Assembly: GCF_000972845.2 (NCBI RefSeq)
Contig: NC_040027.1
Location: 8,047,608 to 8,111,607, forward strand
DNA from: Larimichthys crocea
Taxonomy: Eukaryota > Chordata > Actinopteri > Sciaenidae
Length of the DNA: 64,000 nt
Direction: 5' to 3'
Of the stretch, positions 20,969 to 31,539 are shown piece by piece (position 1 is the stretch's first letter; every line of letters starts with the position of its first letter). A program made the translations under genes and the position numbers. The notes beneath the pieces were generated by a model that saw only the letters and a list, made by a program, of their open reading frames with translations, searched no databases and was not told the DNA's origin.

Positions 20969-21214
20969 AATACACGGTCGGTTCTAATGTGACACTTGCA
21001 GGTAAAACATTGCTGAAAAATGTCACAAATAGTTAATTTAATGTCAGATTAAATCCTCCTGTGTGTCTGCACATGAAGCTTGTCACACACACACTCATGC
21101 ACAGCGACTAATGAACTCATACTATTACTTGTCACACCTATAATTACTACTGAATGTTCTGTGACTAATTGCTGAATGATCAAAGCTAAACACAGAAACA
21201 GAGTGAGACTGTAG
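20969..21214. other. Unique AT-rich sequence
   Basis: Nothing recognised. Confidence 0.35.
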
Positions 21215-21241
21215 ACACACACACACACACACACACACACC
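21215..21241 (+). repeat. (AC)13 microsatellite
   Basis: A perfect tract. An impure GT/TTGT run follows at 21303-21340. Confidence 0.95.
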
Positions 21242-21340
21242 CAGGAGTCACAGGTTGTCTAATGATGCTGCTGATGCGATTGTCACGGTGGGAAAATGTC
21301 ACTCGTGTGTTTGTGTGTGTGTGTTTGTGTGTGAGTGTGT

Positions 21341-22149
21341 TAAATGTGCTTATACAAAACTTGCCAGCTACACCCAAAGTCTGAAATGGAAACAGCAACG
21401 TGATGACATTATCTGTTGCCATGGGAAACAACTTAAGAAAACTGTTACACAACACCACATTTTAAAGATCGTTTGTTGAATAACTGAATAACTGTAGTGA
21501 CACTAAAAATACACGAGGACTACGTGTGTGTTAGATCAGAGGACGTGTTTCACTGCTGTGAGTCAAGAACTGTAACGGCTAAGGGGCGTTGGTGGGCACG
21601 ACGGAAGTCTCAGAACGCAGACATGCTTAAAGATCGTGTGATTACTGACGTTTCTAAACCATTAAAAGTACAATTGTTGAAGTACAGGTACAGGTGTGTT
21701 AGATTGGGTGCGTTTGATTCGTGCTGTGATAGAAACAAGGTTATTGCTCCAACATGTGCGGCAGAAAGTAAATCTGAGATCATTTAGTGGTTGAGATCAG
21801 GACGGTAAGGAATACTGTCAAGAGTTACGGTCGATGGCAAGCGGCCGTCCTGCCAATCCGGCGGGCGGTTTGTTTGTTATTCCAGAAGAAAATGCTGATG
21901 AATTTCCAACGAAGCAAAAACTTAAATCCTCATATCATCTTGCCATCCTTACAGAATGCTCTTTCAGCCACACGTCAATGCTCATGCTGTGTTTTCATCG
22001 TCCTTGGAGCGACCCCACAGTCACTCAGGTCATTCCAGTTGAACACAGACGACAGCTTCTGGTTTGTTTCAGTAGAAGAACATGTGGCAGTCTGCTGACA
22101 GAACTCTGTCACGTATTCACGCAGTCATCAGGTTAATTCTCCTTCACGA

Positions 22150-22180
<31 letters not shown>

Positions 22181-22714
22181 CCCAGACTTTAGTCCAACAC
22201 GGTACAGTCATGATGTCTCTGTTTACGTCCTTTTTTGTTTTAATTTGGACGTTCTAAACAGCTGCAGGTTCCTGTAGAGGTTTGGGCTTGAAACATCATG
22301 TATTCCCTCTCTCCTTTAACACACACACACACGCACACACACAGTTTGATCTCAACAAACATGTTAATAACCTCTGTTTTGTCAGTGTGTCTGATAGTCG
22401 GACAACCGCTGCGAGAAGAAGCTTTTTATCTGGCATAAAGGAAAATATAAATCCATGTGATCTCTTTCCAAGTAGAAGATTTGTTTGTTGTGTTTTTATT
22501 GTATTCACCTGCAGTCTCAGCTCGATACTTTGTTTGTCGCTTCCTTTTTTCACGGGAATTACAGCGAGACGAGATGAGAGGAACGCAGGACTTTGAAAGG
22601 ATGATTTTCTCTAGATGCAAGTCTCTTGTCGATTTCTGCACCGTGCAGGAGATTTCAGAGCTTTCATCTCGACTTGTTCACACATACTGATGTAGTTTGG
22701 TGTTAAACTGCCCA

Positions 22715-22721
<7 letters not shown>
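21341..22721. other. Unique sequence, no gene accepted
   Basis: 21497-22140 carries several consecutive open frames of 96-103 codons without low complexity, but they overlap each other, lack a known domain and show no clear exon boundaries. Also present are (GAA)n at 22152-22179 and an impure CA run at 22320-22343. Confidence 0.35.

Positions 22722-22746
<25 letters not shown>
22722..22746 (+). repeat. (CA)12 microsatellite
   Basis: A perfect tract. Confidence 0.95.
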
Positions 22747-22899
22747 TAACTAAATGTTTCTTTGTGTGACGTTTGATTTTTCCACCTCCTGTCCTGTCCT
22801 TCTTCCTCCTCTCCTTCCTCCTCCCTCCTCATCCTCTCCTCTGGGGTCTCTGAGCAGATAAACAAGCTTTGTGTCCGTTCGTTCACGTCTGGGCAACAA

Positions 22900-23040
22900 A
22901 AATCAATTCTGCTGCTGATCAGTGTGAAGCTTCGTGCCCTCCGGGGACCGGAGTCTAATCCTTAATTTGAGCCATGACAATGGCCTTCCCAGTTAATCCT
23001 TAATACTAACTGGTGATTTTTGTGATAATGGGGGGTCATT
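22900..23040. promoter_or_regulatory. Candidate regulatory element with paired TAATCC sites
   Basis: TAATCCTTAAT occurs twice, at 22956-22966 and 22994-23004, exactly 38 bp apart in the same orientation, in complex non-repetitive sequence. TAATCC is the core bound by K50 homeodomains (Otx/Crx/Pitx/Gsc). The function is inferred; I see no promoter or gene next to it. Confidence 0.35.
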
Positions 23041-24240
23041 TAAAGAAACACAGAAACAAAAGTCTGGAAATTTATCAGAAATCTATTTTGAAAATTAAAA
23101 ATCTGATGCCAAAATACAAATTTTCAGCTCAAAAACATGATTTTATAGTTTTTAGTACTTTGAAACTTTAAGAAGTGTCTTAAACCTGCAGTCCTTCCCA
23201 TGTCCAGCAGGGGGAGGCTCTATTGGATGCAGCAGTAAGGTTTGATTATCTTGAGTCTTATGGGGAAATCAGCCAACTTTTCACTTGGTTTATGACCTCA
23301 GTAAAGTTTCCTCATGGGTTCTTCTTGCACACAACATGATGTGCATTCAGTAAATGATGGCTACCTAATGATTGGCAAGTTATTTTCTGTTGCTGCATTG
23401 ACTGTTTCCCTCCTCCACAGATTTTAGTGACTGCACATCTTTGAACAGGCTGGACTGTATTTTTTCCTGCTTGACAGGGTCTCTAAGCCAAGTGCAGCCC
23501 AACTCACAGCACATCATCCACCATCTCCAGGCCCTCGTTCAAATGTGGCCACTTCTGGCTCCAAAAAACCAAGACGGTGATCAAAGCAGAAACCAATATT
23601 TGGTTGGTTTGTCACAATCCAAGGTGAAGACTCTGTCTTCTCCTGCAAATGACCGAGTCTCTGGTCCTTGGGCTCTGACTGTTCGGTCAAACCTCTGTGA
23701 GGAAATTCCACATTTTTCTGGACACTCCTGGGACTGCTGCAGAATCTGGGATGGAGTTAGAATGAATGAGCGAACAACAACAAAAAAGATTAAATCAACT
23801 AGAGGGAATGAGAGTGAGGAGAAGAGACAGAGCAAAGTGGTGGAGAAAGCAGGTGTGTGTATTGATTGTGTTCAGCCAGAAGCATGATTGTCTGAGCTGA
23901 CGGAGGATGAGGAGAAGTGAAGGGCATCTCCTCCAACCATGAGGCCCAATTTGTCTCCCATTCACCTGAAACCATGATACCATCATCCTTCATCACTGCT
24001 GACTAAAGACAAACATGGTCCACAGTAGCTCCACCATGGACCAGCTGCAAACAAAACATACAGGACAATTCCTTTAGAGACCAACGGCACACACACGAGA
24101 ATACACAAGCACCGCACGATATGTTTCTATCATATATCATATTGAGAAGTGAGCATCCCTATTTTCTGACCTCAGTTACTATAGTAATGAACAGTTGCTC
24201 TGTATCTTAAGGAACTCCTGAGGCTGTGGTCTTCACGTGA
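23041..24240. other. Unique sequence
   Basis: A 148-codon frame at 23441-23887 has no domain I recognise and no splice context, so it is not called. The word CCAGCAGGGGGAGGCTC at about 23200 is of a CTCF-like type (CCAGCAGGGGG). Confidence 0.35.
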
Positions 24241-24580
24241 CTTGATTACTGTACCGGCCTCCTGACGGGCCTCCCAGCCTGCACAGTCAAACCTCTTCAG
24301 ATGATCCAGAACGTGGCGGCTCGTCTGCTCTTCAATCAACCCAAAAGGTCACATGTTACGCCGCTGCTCATCGAGCGCCACTGGCTACCTGTAGCAGCCT
24401 GCATTGAATTTAAATCTCTATGTTACCTCCTCGGCTTTGCCACCCGTTCCACTCAGGACAATCCAGACTCTTCTCGTCTGTTGTGGAACGTCCTACCAGA
24501 TCATACCAGATCAGGGGCGTCCATCTCTACCTTCACAAACCTCCTGAAGACCTCCAGCTCTTCAGAGAGGACCTCCTCTG
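24241..24580 (+). pseudogene. L2/CR1-type LINE reverse transcriptase C-terminal fragment
   Basis: Frame 1 from 24241 reads LDYCTGLLTGLPACTVKPLQ, followed by MIQNVAARLLFNQPKRSHVT, then PLLIERHWLPVAACIEFKSL. This is the hallmark region after the reverse transcriptase core in L2/CR1/Rex1-type teleost LINEs (LDYCN..L.GLP, IQNAAARL, LHWLPV). It continues with a remnant of the LWN.LP block. The rest of the ORF is absent, so it is a 5'-truncated relic. Confidence 0.85.
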
Positions 24581-24782
24581 CAACACTACCAACATCTAGA
24601 CATACTAAATATATCCACCTCTACAACTAGACCTTGGTTCTATGTAAGGTGAACATGTCAGAGTCCTCATAACAATCTAAGATGGAGACAAAGGACGCTA
24701 ATAAGAAAAATGGAGAGACCGAGCAAGAAGCCGCCGGACAAGAGTAAACATGGGACTGACTTTTAGTGGTTGGTGAGAGCTT
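24581..24782. other. Unique sequence between repeats
   Basis: Nothing recognised apart from a possible LINE 3' untranslated tail. Confidence 0.3.
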
Positions 24783-24868
24783 GGTGAAATAAAAGGCTGA
24801 AAGACAGACGCCGAGCTGGGCTGACTGCTGCTGGACTAGGCAGTGATATCAGCTGCTGCTGGGGGCGC
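24783..24868 (+). mobile_element. Family A, middle segment
   Basis: This is nearly identical to 59571-59656: both read GTGAAATAAAAGGCTGAAAG, ACAGACGCCGAGCTGGGCTG, ACTGCTGCTGGACTAGGCAG and ATCAGCTGCTGCTGGGG. The high identity suggests a comparatively young copy, or a shared progenitor with the 59-kb element. Confidence 0.8.
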
Positions 24869-24939
24869 TAAATAACAAAAATACCAAATCTTAAAAACCT
24901 TTAAATTAATTGTTTTGACTGGACTGTTGACTGTTTAGG

Positions 24940-25110
24940 GAATATCACACACCTCAGGAGTAAATTAAGGATTAATTAATGATGACCCTCTAAATCCCTC
25001 AACAAATTAACCCTGTGGTCTAATTAAAGTCATAGCCTATCTATTAAAAATGAATTGTTAATTACGTGCTTTTCATACTGAGGTATTTTTAAGGGGTCAG
25101 GTTTACCTTT
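24940..25110. promoter_or_regulatory. Candidate homeodomain-site-rich element
   Basis: About 150 bp contain AAATTAAGGATTAATTAATG, CAAATTAACC, CTAATTAAAG and GTTAATTACG, so at least four TAATTA/TTAATT core sites within about 120 bp. The sequence is complex rather than simple-repeat AT-rich. An enhancer role is inferred only from motif density. Confidence 0.3.
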
Positions 25111-25391
25111 TATAATGATAAGACAATAATACATTATGATGTCCTTTGTGGGCACATTCCTGCTGCATCCTGCTGATTATGAAGGTGAACAAAAACAGGA
25201 GGAAGAACCTGGAGTGGTTTTTATTAAAGCTCACGAAGGCAAACAGACTCCACAGACCAGATAATCCCTCATCAGCACATCGCTCTCCTCCCTCTGCCAG
25301 CCCTCCACTCACTTTAATGTTTTTAGCTTAGCTTCAGGAATCCCTGCACAAAATCAATACGATTACTTGAACAGACCTGTGACCGCACATG
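25111..25391. other. Unique sequence
   Basis: Nothing recognised. Confidence 0.3.
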
Positions 25392-25480
25392 TACACACAC
25401 CTACACACACACCTACACACACACACACACACACACACCTACACACACACACACACATACACACACACACACACACACAC
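25392..25480 (+). repeat. Compound (CA)n/CACCTA microsatellite
   Basis: CA blocks are separated by CT and TA interruptions; the longest pure block is about 20 bp. Confidence 0.92.
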
Positions 25481-25609
25481 TCACTGAGATAATTTGTGGC
25501 AGGAAACCAGAGGCACTGACTGCAGATAAGCAGACTTTGAATCGCTATCTGGCTTCTGGAGAGAGTGAACAAGAAAAAAAACACGGTTAATGGCAGTGTT
25601 TTCTCTCTC

Positions 25610-25611
<2 letters not shown>

Positions 25612-25651
<40 letters not shown>
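25612..25651 (+). repeat. (AC)20 microsatellite
   Basis: A perfect 40-bp tract. Confidence 0.97.
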
Positions 25652-25655
<4 letters not shown>

Positions 25656-25916
25656 ATATACACCATGTTCTGTGTACTTCATTATGTGTCCTTCATGCTG
25701 ATAAAAGTGTCTATGAGGAGCCTCAGAATCCATCACTGACATTATCGCCTTCTACTTCCTAGAATTGTTTGATTGGAGGTTTCCAGGCAACGCTCGATGT
25801 CAACAGACATCGCGTGAACTGGAGCTGATCACACACAAACATCAGTCACAGCAGAAGACCCCTATATGTAATGGAACCCAGTTTATTACTCCAGGAAGTA
25901 GCCCAAGCCTCAGTGA
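25652..25916. other. Unique sequence left of the minisatellite
   Basis: Nothing recognised. Confidence 0.3.
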
Positions 25917-26836
25917 CACACCTGTATCAACGAGGTAGACACCTGTATAAATGAGGTACACACCTGTATCAATGAGGTACACACCTGTATCAACGAGGTA
26001 GACACCTGTATCAATGAGGTACACACCTGTATTAACGAGGTACACACCTGTATTAACGAGGTACACACCTGTATCAACAAGGTACACACCTGTATTAACA
26101 AGGTACACACTTGTATTAACGAGGTACAGAATAATCAATGAGGTAGACACCTGTATTAACAAGGTACACACTTGTATTAACGAGGTACAGAATAATCAAT
26201 GAGGTACACACCTGTATCAACAAGGTACACACCTGTATAAACGAGGTAAAACACCTGTATCAACGAGGTACACACCTGTATAAACGAGGTACAGAAGTAT
26301 AAACGAGGTACACACCTGTATCAACTAGGTACACACCTGTATAAACGAGGTACAGAAGTATCAATGAGGTACACACCTGTATCAACGAGGTACAGAAGTA
26401 TAAACGAGGTACAGAAGTATCAATGAGGTACACACCTGTATCAATGAGGTACACACCTGTATCAACGAGGTACACACCTGTATCAACGAGGTACACACCT
26501 GTATAAACGAGGTACATAAGTATAAACGAGGTACACACCTGTATCAACGAGGTACACACCTGTATAAACAAGGTACATAAGTATAAACGAGGTACACACC
26601 TGTATCAACAAGGTACACACCTGTATTAACGAGGTACAGAAGTATCAATGAGGTACACACCTGTATCAACGAGGTACACACCTGTATCAACGAGGTACAC
26701 ACCTGTATAAACGAGGTACAGAAGTATAAACGAGGTACACACCTGTATCAACGAGGTATACACCTGTATAAACGAGGTACAGAAGTATAAATGAGGTACA
26801 GAAGTATAAACGAGGTACACACCTGTATTAATGAGG
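25917..26836. repeat. Minisatellite of 21-bp units (ACACCTGTAT...CGAGGTAC)
   Basis: About 45 tandem units. The main unit is 21 bp: ACACCTGTAT, then CAACGAGGTAC (or the variants TAAACGAGGTAC and TTAACGAGGTAC). A second, 19-bp type starting AGAAGTAT is interspersed, increasingly after 26280. Because 21 is a multiple of three, frames stay open on both strands and give artefactual heptapeptide repeats (VYLVDTG-like on the minus strand). Each unit carries CACCTG, an E-box, so the array is also an E-box array. Confidence 0.97.
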
Positions 26837-27294
26837 CGGTCCATAACACAGAATATCCATTAAAGAAAGCTGAAATTGTAAATTCAGATGTATTAATTTA
26901 TTAAAGTTGACTTCCAGTGAACTTACTCGTATTTGTTTACATATGTTTACATATTACAGGTGATGAGTCAGGTGTGATGTCAGCACATTCTAAATGTCTA
27001 GTTGACCAATCAGGTTGCTCGGTCGGACCTACTTGTTGTATAAGCTGCCATCTTACGTGAAGGCTGATTTTCTTTTGGCTGATTTTCTGTGAAACGCCGA
27101 CAAACCTTCAGCAGATGAAGCGAGCACATCATAGGCTTCGTCCATGAGGAGACCTTGAAATCACCTGAGAGCCAGAGATTTCTCAGGGAAAGACGAGTTG
27201 CGTGGCGCAGATGAAGATGAGATAAAAGAAGGATGAAGTCAAATAAAGGTTTCACACATTCGTCTTTTTCCTCCAACACTCCAATATCACCTCC
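26837..27294. other. Unique sequence
   Basis: Nothing recognised. Confidence 0.3.
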
Positions 27295-27319
27295 CACACA
27301 CACACACACACACACACAC
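27295..27319 (+). repeat. (CA)12 microsatellite
   Basis: A perfect tract and the left member of a GT/CA cluster. Confidence 0.95.
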
Positions 27320-27438
27320 TCTTCTGGTGCTGCTAGTAATGTTGTCCATTTGTCTCAGTAGCCTGTCCTGTCACTGTGTCATCAGAGTGCTATCCCAGCA
27401 TGCTCTGCTTTATTCTCCATTTGGTTTAATGTGCTTGG

Positions 27439-27439
<1 letters not shown>

Positions 27440-27525
<86 letters not shown>

Positions 27526-27535
27526 TGTGTGTGTG
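27440..27535 (+). repeat. Long (GT)n microsatellite, about 96 bp
   Basis: The longest simple repeat in the window: (GT)41, a TTG interruption near 27523, then a few more GT units. It is likely highly polymorphic and Z-DNA-prone. Confidence 0.97.
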
Positions 27536-27623
27536 ATCTGGCTGCTCGAGAGGGTGAGAGGACTATGATGAAATACGACACACCGGTCATTGCCTCATGC
27601 AGCACTCTTGGCCTCATCATCTG

Positions 27624-27624
<1 letters not shown>

Positions 27625-27654
<30 letters not shown>
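27625..27654 (+). repeat. (GT)15 microsatellite
   Basis: A perfect tract. Confidence 0.96.
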
Positions 27655-27784
27655 ATGGTTATTGCATGAGGACAGCAGGGATGAGGGACTGGGGATGTAA
27701 TCAGCTGTCAATGTGATGCAGGACACGGCTCCTTCCTCTCTCTCACATACAGGCACACTCTTGGCTGCACAAAGTACACAACAT

Positions 27785-27862
27785 AGACACACAGTGTGTA
27801 AAGTCACACACACAGTGTGTAAAGTCACACACACAGTGTGTAAAGACACACACAGTGTGTGT
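27785..27862. repeat. Tandem palindromic CACACAGTGTGT units
   Basis: Four units of about 20 bp, each holding ACACACAGTGTGT plus AAAG. Each unit is itself nearly palindromic. Confidence 0.9.
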
Positions 27863-28084
27863 TTGCGGGGAAGTGTTTGTTTGATTCGTAAGTCAGAGAA
27901 TTAATTGACTACAATTCTAAAAAAACTATTGTTTGTCATTAATTAAGCAAATATTAAACATTTTAAGACGTTGTGTTGGACTGTGAGATAATTGTGTTGG
28001 ACACTTTTTTAGACGTTGTTCACGTGAGAATCAGACAAACCTGTGAGCTCGTGTTTCATTTAAAATCAAATATGAATAAAAAAA
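27863..28084. other. Unique AT-rich sequence
   Basis: It contains GAATTAATTGAC and CATTAATTAAGC homeodomain-type words, but nothing stronger. Confidence 0.3.
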
Positions 28085-28182
28085 TTCTCAGCTCAGTGCT
28101 CGGTCCAGTTCTTTTCTCCATCTACATTCCTTCCTCTAGGTCACATTATATGCAGACGACACGCAGCTATATCTAAGCTGTA
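28085..28182 (+). pseudogene. LINE reverse transcriptase core fragment
   Basis: One frame reads SVLGPVLFSIYIPSS. A frameshift later, another frame reads LYADDTQLYLS. These are the GS.LGPLLF and YADD catalytic blocks of a non-LTR reverse transcriptase (L2-type by the wording ADDTQLYLS). The sequence between them is shortened and no flanking domains remain. It is a dead fragment of under 100 bp. Confidence 0.85.
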
Positions 28183-29232
28183 ATAGCACTACGTTGCATG
28201 GTTTGTTGCTCTGGTTGGTTGTTGGTCTATCCAATTTTGCACCAGGTGATGGATTGCAAATTAAACGAGCCATGCAACTCTTGTCTGAATCAAAGATTTC
28301 ACTTGTGAATTGATACAAATGTCTTTATTGACAGTTGGCTGTAGATCTGATGTGGTACTGAATTCATTTGTTCAGATACTTTCTTTTGAATTTCCTAAAG
28401 TCTTTCAGGGCCATCATGTGATGTGCAGCTTCAAACTGTGGCTACTGCACCAAAATCACAGTCAGCTGTTTTAATTTCTCCCGACCTTTCTTTGAAAAGA
28501 AGATTTACTTCATCATGTGAAATTCTTTCCTTCAGGCTTGAAATACAACAACAATGCACAAACATGGACTCATGGTGGAGTGATGGGAGTAGATAGGGGT
28601 TTGGTAGAGGAGGTAAACTGGCAAGTTGCAACTGCTCTAGCACCATCAAGTCTTTATCATTCAAAACTAGTCTACAAGATGCGGAGGAAGAAGAAGAGGA
28701 ATGTACTGCGGATGAGGCTCACCTCTCATTTCCAACTTTCTATAATTAGGAAATATGATGTAAACTGTCTTTGTGTTTCTGCAGCATGTGGTGGATTTTT
28801 TAATGGTGCAGAACTGATCCACCGCTTCCCCTCAGAGTGTAAGGTCAGTATTAATTATCACCGACGTAGGGATTCTTGGTTTTTCTAACAGGCCTTTGAC
28901 CTTCGCTCTGCTGCTGAAATCCACACTGTCACACAGTTTTTCCCACTTTGTCCAATAATGCTTGATTGGGGTCGCAGTGCAGAGCGCTCACGGCGCTGTC
29001 ACACTCTTTAAATCACAGCGCAAACGAGACGTCTCTTCGTCAAAGTCCAACATTTATCTTATTACATGTAGAAGATGGAGGCAGTGACGGCATCATTTGC
29101 TTTGAGGTTTGACGGATATTTCAGTTATAAATTAAAAAGAAACACTCTTTTTTTTTCTGTATGTCCTCGGGGGCCGAAGCTGCCATCTAATCCGTGTAAT
29201 GGAAAATCTTTACAGGCGTCAAAGAGGTGTGA

Positions 29233-29233
<1 letters not shown>
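28183..29233. other. Unique sequence
   Basis: A 123-codon frame at 28517-28888 has no domain. 28910-29060 is complex and moderately GC-rich. I accept no gene here. Confidence 0.35.

Positions 29234-29263
<30 letters not shown>
29234..29263 (+). repeat. (CA)15 microsatellite
   Basis: A perfect tract. Confidence 0.96.
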
Positions 29264-29264
<1 letters not shown>

Positions 29265-29785
29265 CCGCGAGAAACAGCCCAATGAAACTACAGAGCCTGA
29301 TATTAAGTCTCACGGTGTGATCACACATCAGCAACAACTCAATGAATCCACAGAGGCTGAACACACACACAGTGTATCAGTAGTCTGCTGTAAAAACCAA
29401 GCTGGGATTGGATTAGCTGTAATACAATCAGATCTCTCCCCACACTGTGAAATGATATCTAATCGGGGGTTGCTGCTGAGGGACACAGGGGTGAACAAAA
29501 CACGCACACCCACCTTGCTAACACACACCTCTCGCCTTTACCGACAAAGTACAAAGAAAAGTGACAAATGAAGGAAAGAAGAGTCTTTTCTCCTTTTCTC
29601 ACACTCTCAGACGTTTCCATTAAAGCTCTCAGTGTCTCACAAGAGCTCCCATAATGTGCATGTGAATCCTGTATCAGCTCAACAATCATACACTACATGT
29701 CTCCATTTGCGGCCCTTGGACCATTACACTCTGTGTGTGATACAGCATAGACAGCTCACACACACACACATCTTGAGGAGGCTGA
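29264..29785. other. Unique sequence
   Basis: A short CA run lies at 29757-29770. Nothing else recognised. Confidence 0.3.
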
Positions 29786-30075
29786 TAATAGACCTATGAA
29801 TCACGGCGAATCCTATCAACAGCCGAACAAAGCCGGGTCTCAATTTGCAACCTCTGGACCGTTCCATTCTGCCAGGATTCTGAAAGAGATGCAGAGGGTC
29901 AGCTCTCCATCAGCGGCTCCCGGCGCCGCAGACACGTCGCCTTCAGCTCATTCCCCGCGGCCCTATTCTCCGCTTAATGGCGAATTCAAAAAGGGATTCG
30001 CAGCCGCGAGTTCAAAGCGAGCCGTGGCCTTGAATATGGAGTAATCTGACCGTCCGCGCCGGATCCTGTGCAACC
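29786..30075. other. CpG-rich candidate conserved element (possibly coding)
   Basis: About 290 bp of complex sequence with a CpG-rich core (29925-30055, words such as CCCGGCGCCGCAG and GCCGCGAG). A plus-strand frame at 29796-30044 gives 82 residues rich in Ser, Pro and Ala, ending TAA, without a known domain. It could be a conserved element, an exon of an unrecognised protein, or neither. Confidence 0.3.
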
Positions 30076-30795
30076 CCTAATGCTCCAGACTTAATGGATA
30101 CATGAGCGGACGAATATGAATGTGTGCATCAGTGTTTGAGGTGTGTGGCCCCGCTTTATAATATCTTTTTAAAAAGATTACTGCTGTACATCAGCACTGT
30201 ATGGAAGTCTACTAAACTGACATTAAACCCATAATAATGGCTCACATTCAACAGCCTGCAGCAAAAGAATATCTTGTGAGCTGGTAGAAGTGCCAGAGCA
30301 GAGGCAGTTTACTGTCGTGTAATGTTACTGGATCATTAACGCATGAGGCTGGTGTTATTCTATCGTTCCTAACATCAGAGATGGAAGGGAAGTTTAAGTT
30401 TTGAGAGACTTCGTCCGTTGTTTCCCAGAAGAAAGGAACCAGGGACTCTCACACACACATATTTAGCGTAGTGTTAAATCCTGTGTATCACTACATATCC
30501 TGCAAAATGTCACCTGAGCTGAGTGTCCGAAGTTTCTTTAGAAAGCCCCAATAACTGAACTGTGGTGGATAAACGAGGTGAGAAGATAGTGACTGATGAG
30601 CTGGAGGATGAAGGATTGGAAAGTAATACTGATAATGTTTATCAGGCAGCAGCAGCTGATGTTACAGGACAGCGAGGGAGTCAGGAGGGATTATACCGGG
30701 TTCAGTGGAAGCAGGAGACCACCCGCAACTCCAGATGGTCAATTTCTCTGTTCACATTTTCTGTCTGTGCACACTGTGTATTGATAATACTAAAA
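30076..30795. other. Unique sequence with a 16-bp palindrome
   Basis: ATCTTTTTAAAAAGAT at 30163-30178 is a perfect palindrome. An 88-codon frame starting at 30562 has an acidic start but no recognisable domain. Confidence 0.35.
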
Positions 30796-30880
30796 AAATG
30801 TATTTGTATAGCACAAAAAACTGCATAACAAAGCGTTTTACACATAAAGACACAACAATAAATCAGGCAATGATAGGCTA
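30796..30880 (+). repeat. Fragment of a teleost-type interspersed repeat
   Basis: TGTATTTGTATAGCAC, then AAAGCGTTTTACAC, resembles the TTTATATAGC...AAAGTGCTTTACA motif of widespread fish interspersed sequences, also seen in 53889-54209. The match is short. Confidence 0.45.
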
Positions 30881-30983
30881 TACGTCCCATTATCATGAAA
30901 AAAATGATCGGAAACGATGCACGTGCTGTTTTATTTTGAATTTGCATCAAACAGTCGAGCAGCTGCGTATTCTCCATGAAAAT

Positions 30984-31042
30984 GAAGCTGAAGTGGCTGA
31001 AGGGGCTGAAGGGGCTGAAAGGGCTGAAGGGGCTGAAGGGGA
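30984..31042 (+). repeat. GGGGCTGAA 9-bp tandem repeat
   Basis: About six units of GGCTGAAGG with single substitutions. The unit spans three codons, giving a KGL-type repeat in one frame. Confidence 0.92.
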
Positions 31043-31539
31043 AGTTGTTGTGTTGTGTTTATATGTTTCCATGTCTGAATTTCACATTTCTGGTTGGGAA
31101 AATGAGGCCAGTGAGAAGCCAAGTCAATCTAACATCAACTCGACATCATTTGTCACCGTCGGTCCCCAGCTGCCAATCATCTGCGCTGCATTTGATTGAC
31201 AGGAGCCGAATAGAGGCTTCAAAATGTCCCCGTGACACGAGGCCAACTAGAGCCCAACGTGTACGGATGGCAGGTCAGCGCACACAGTGCATGCTGGGTG
31301 TAAAATTGCCCCATGAGTTCCTCGACGTGTTAGCAGTATGACAGATGTTGTGAAGCGCCACACACACACACACACACAGACGTGTCCTGCAGCACACACC
31401 GGCCCTGATGACTCACGTGTATCATAACACACACACACTGCGGACGTCAGAGTTTATGGGTCAGAAATCTGGTTCGGGAAGGCCGTCACACCACACACAC
31501 GGACCCAAGGTCATCACTCAACACCTGTTCTGTTCTTCT
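31043..31539. other. Unique sequence with a CA tract
   Basis: A (CA)10 tract lies at 31359-31378. No gene recognised. Confidence 0.35.

Noticed and set aside
21497..22140. Consecutive frames resembling a possible multi-exon gene
   Set aside because: Frames overlap each other, no domain, no consistent splice signals, codons not distinctive.
25842..26844. Long open frames on both strands with VYLVDTG-like heptapeptide repeats
   Set aside because: They follow from a 21-bp tandem repeat, which keeps the frame open; there is no start context, domain or flanking exon.
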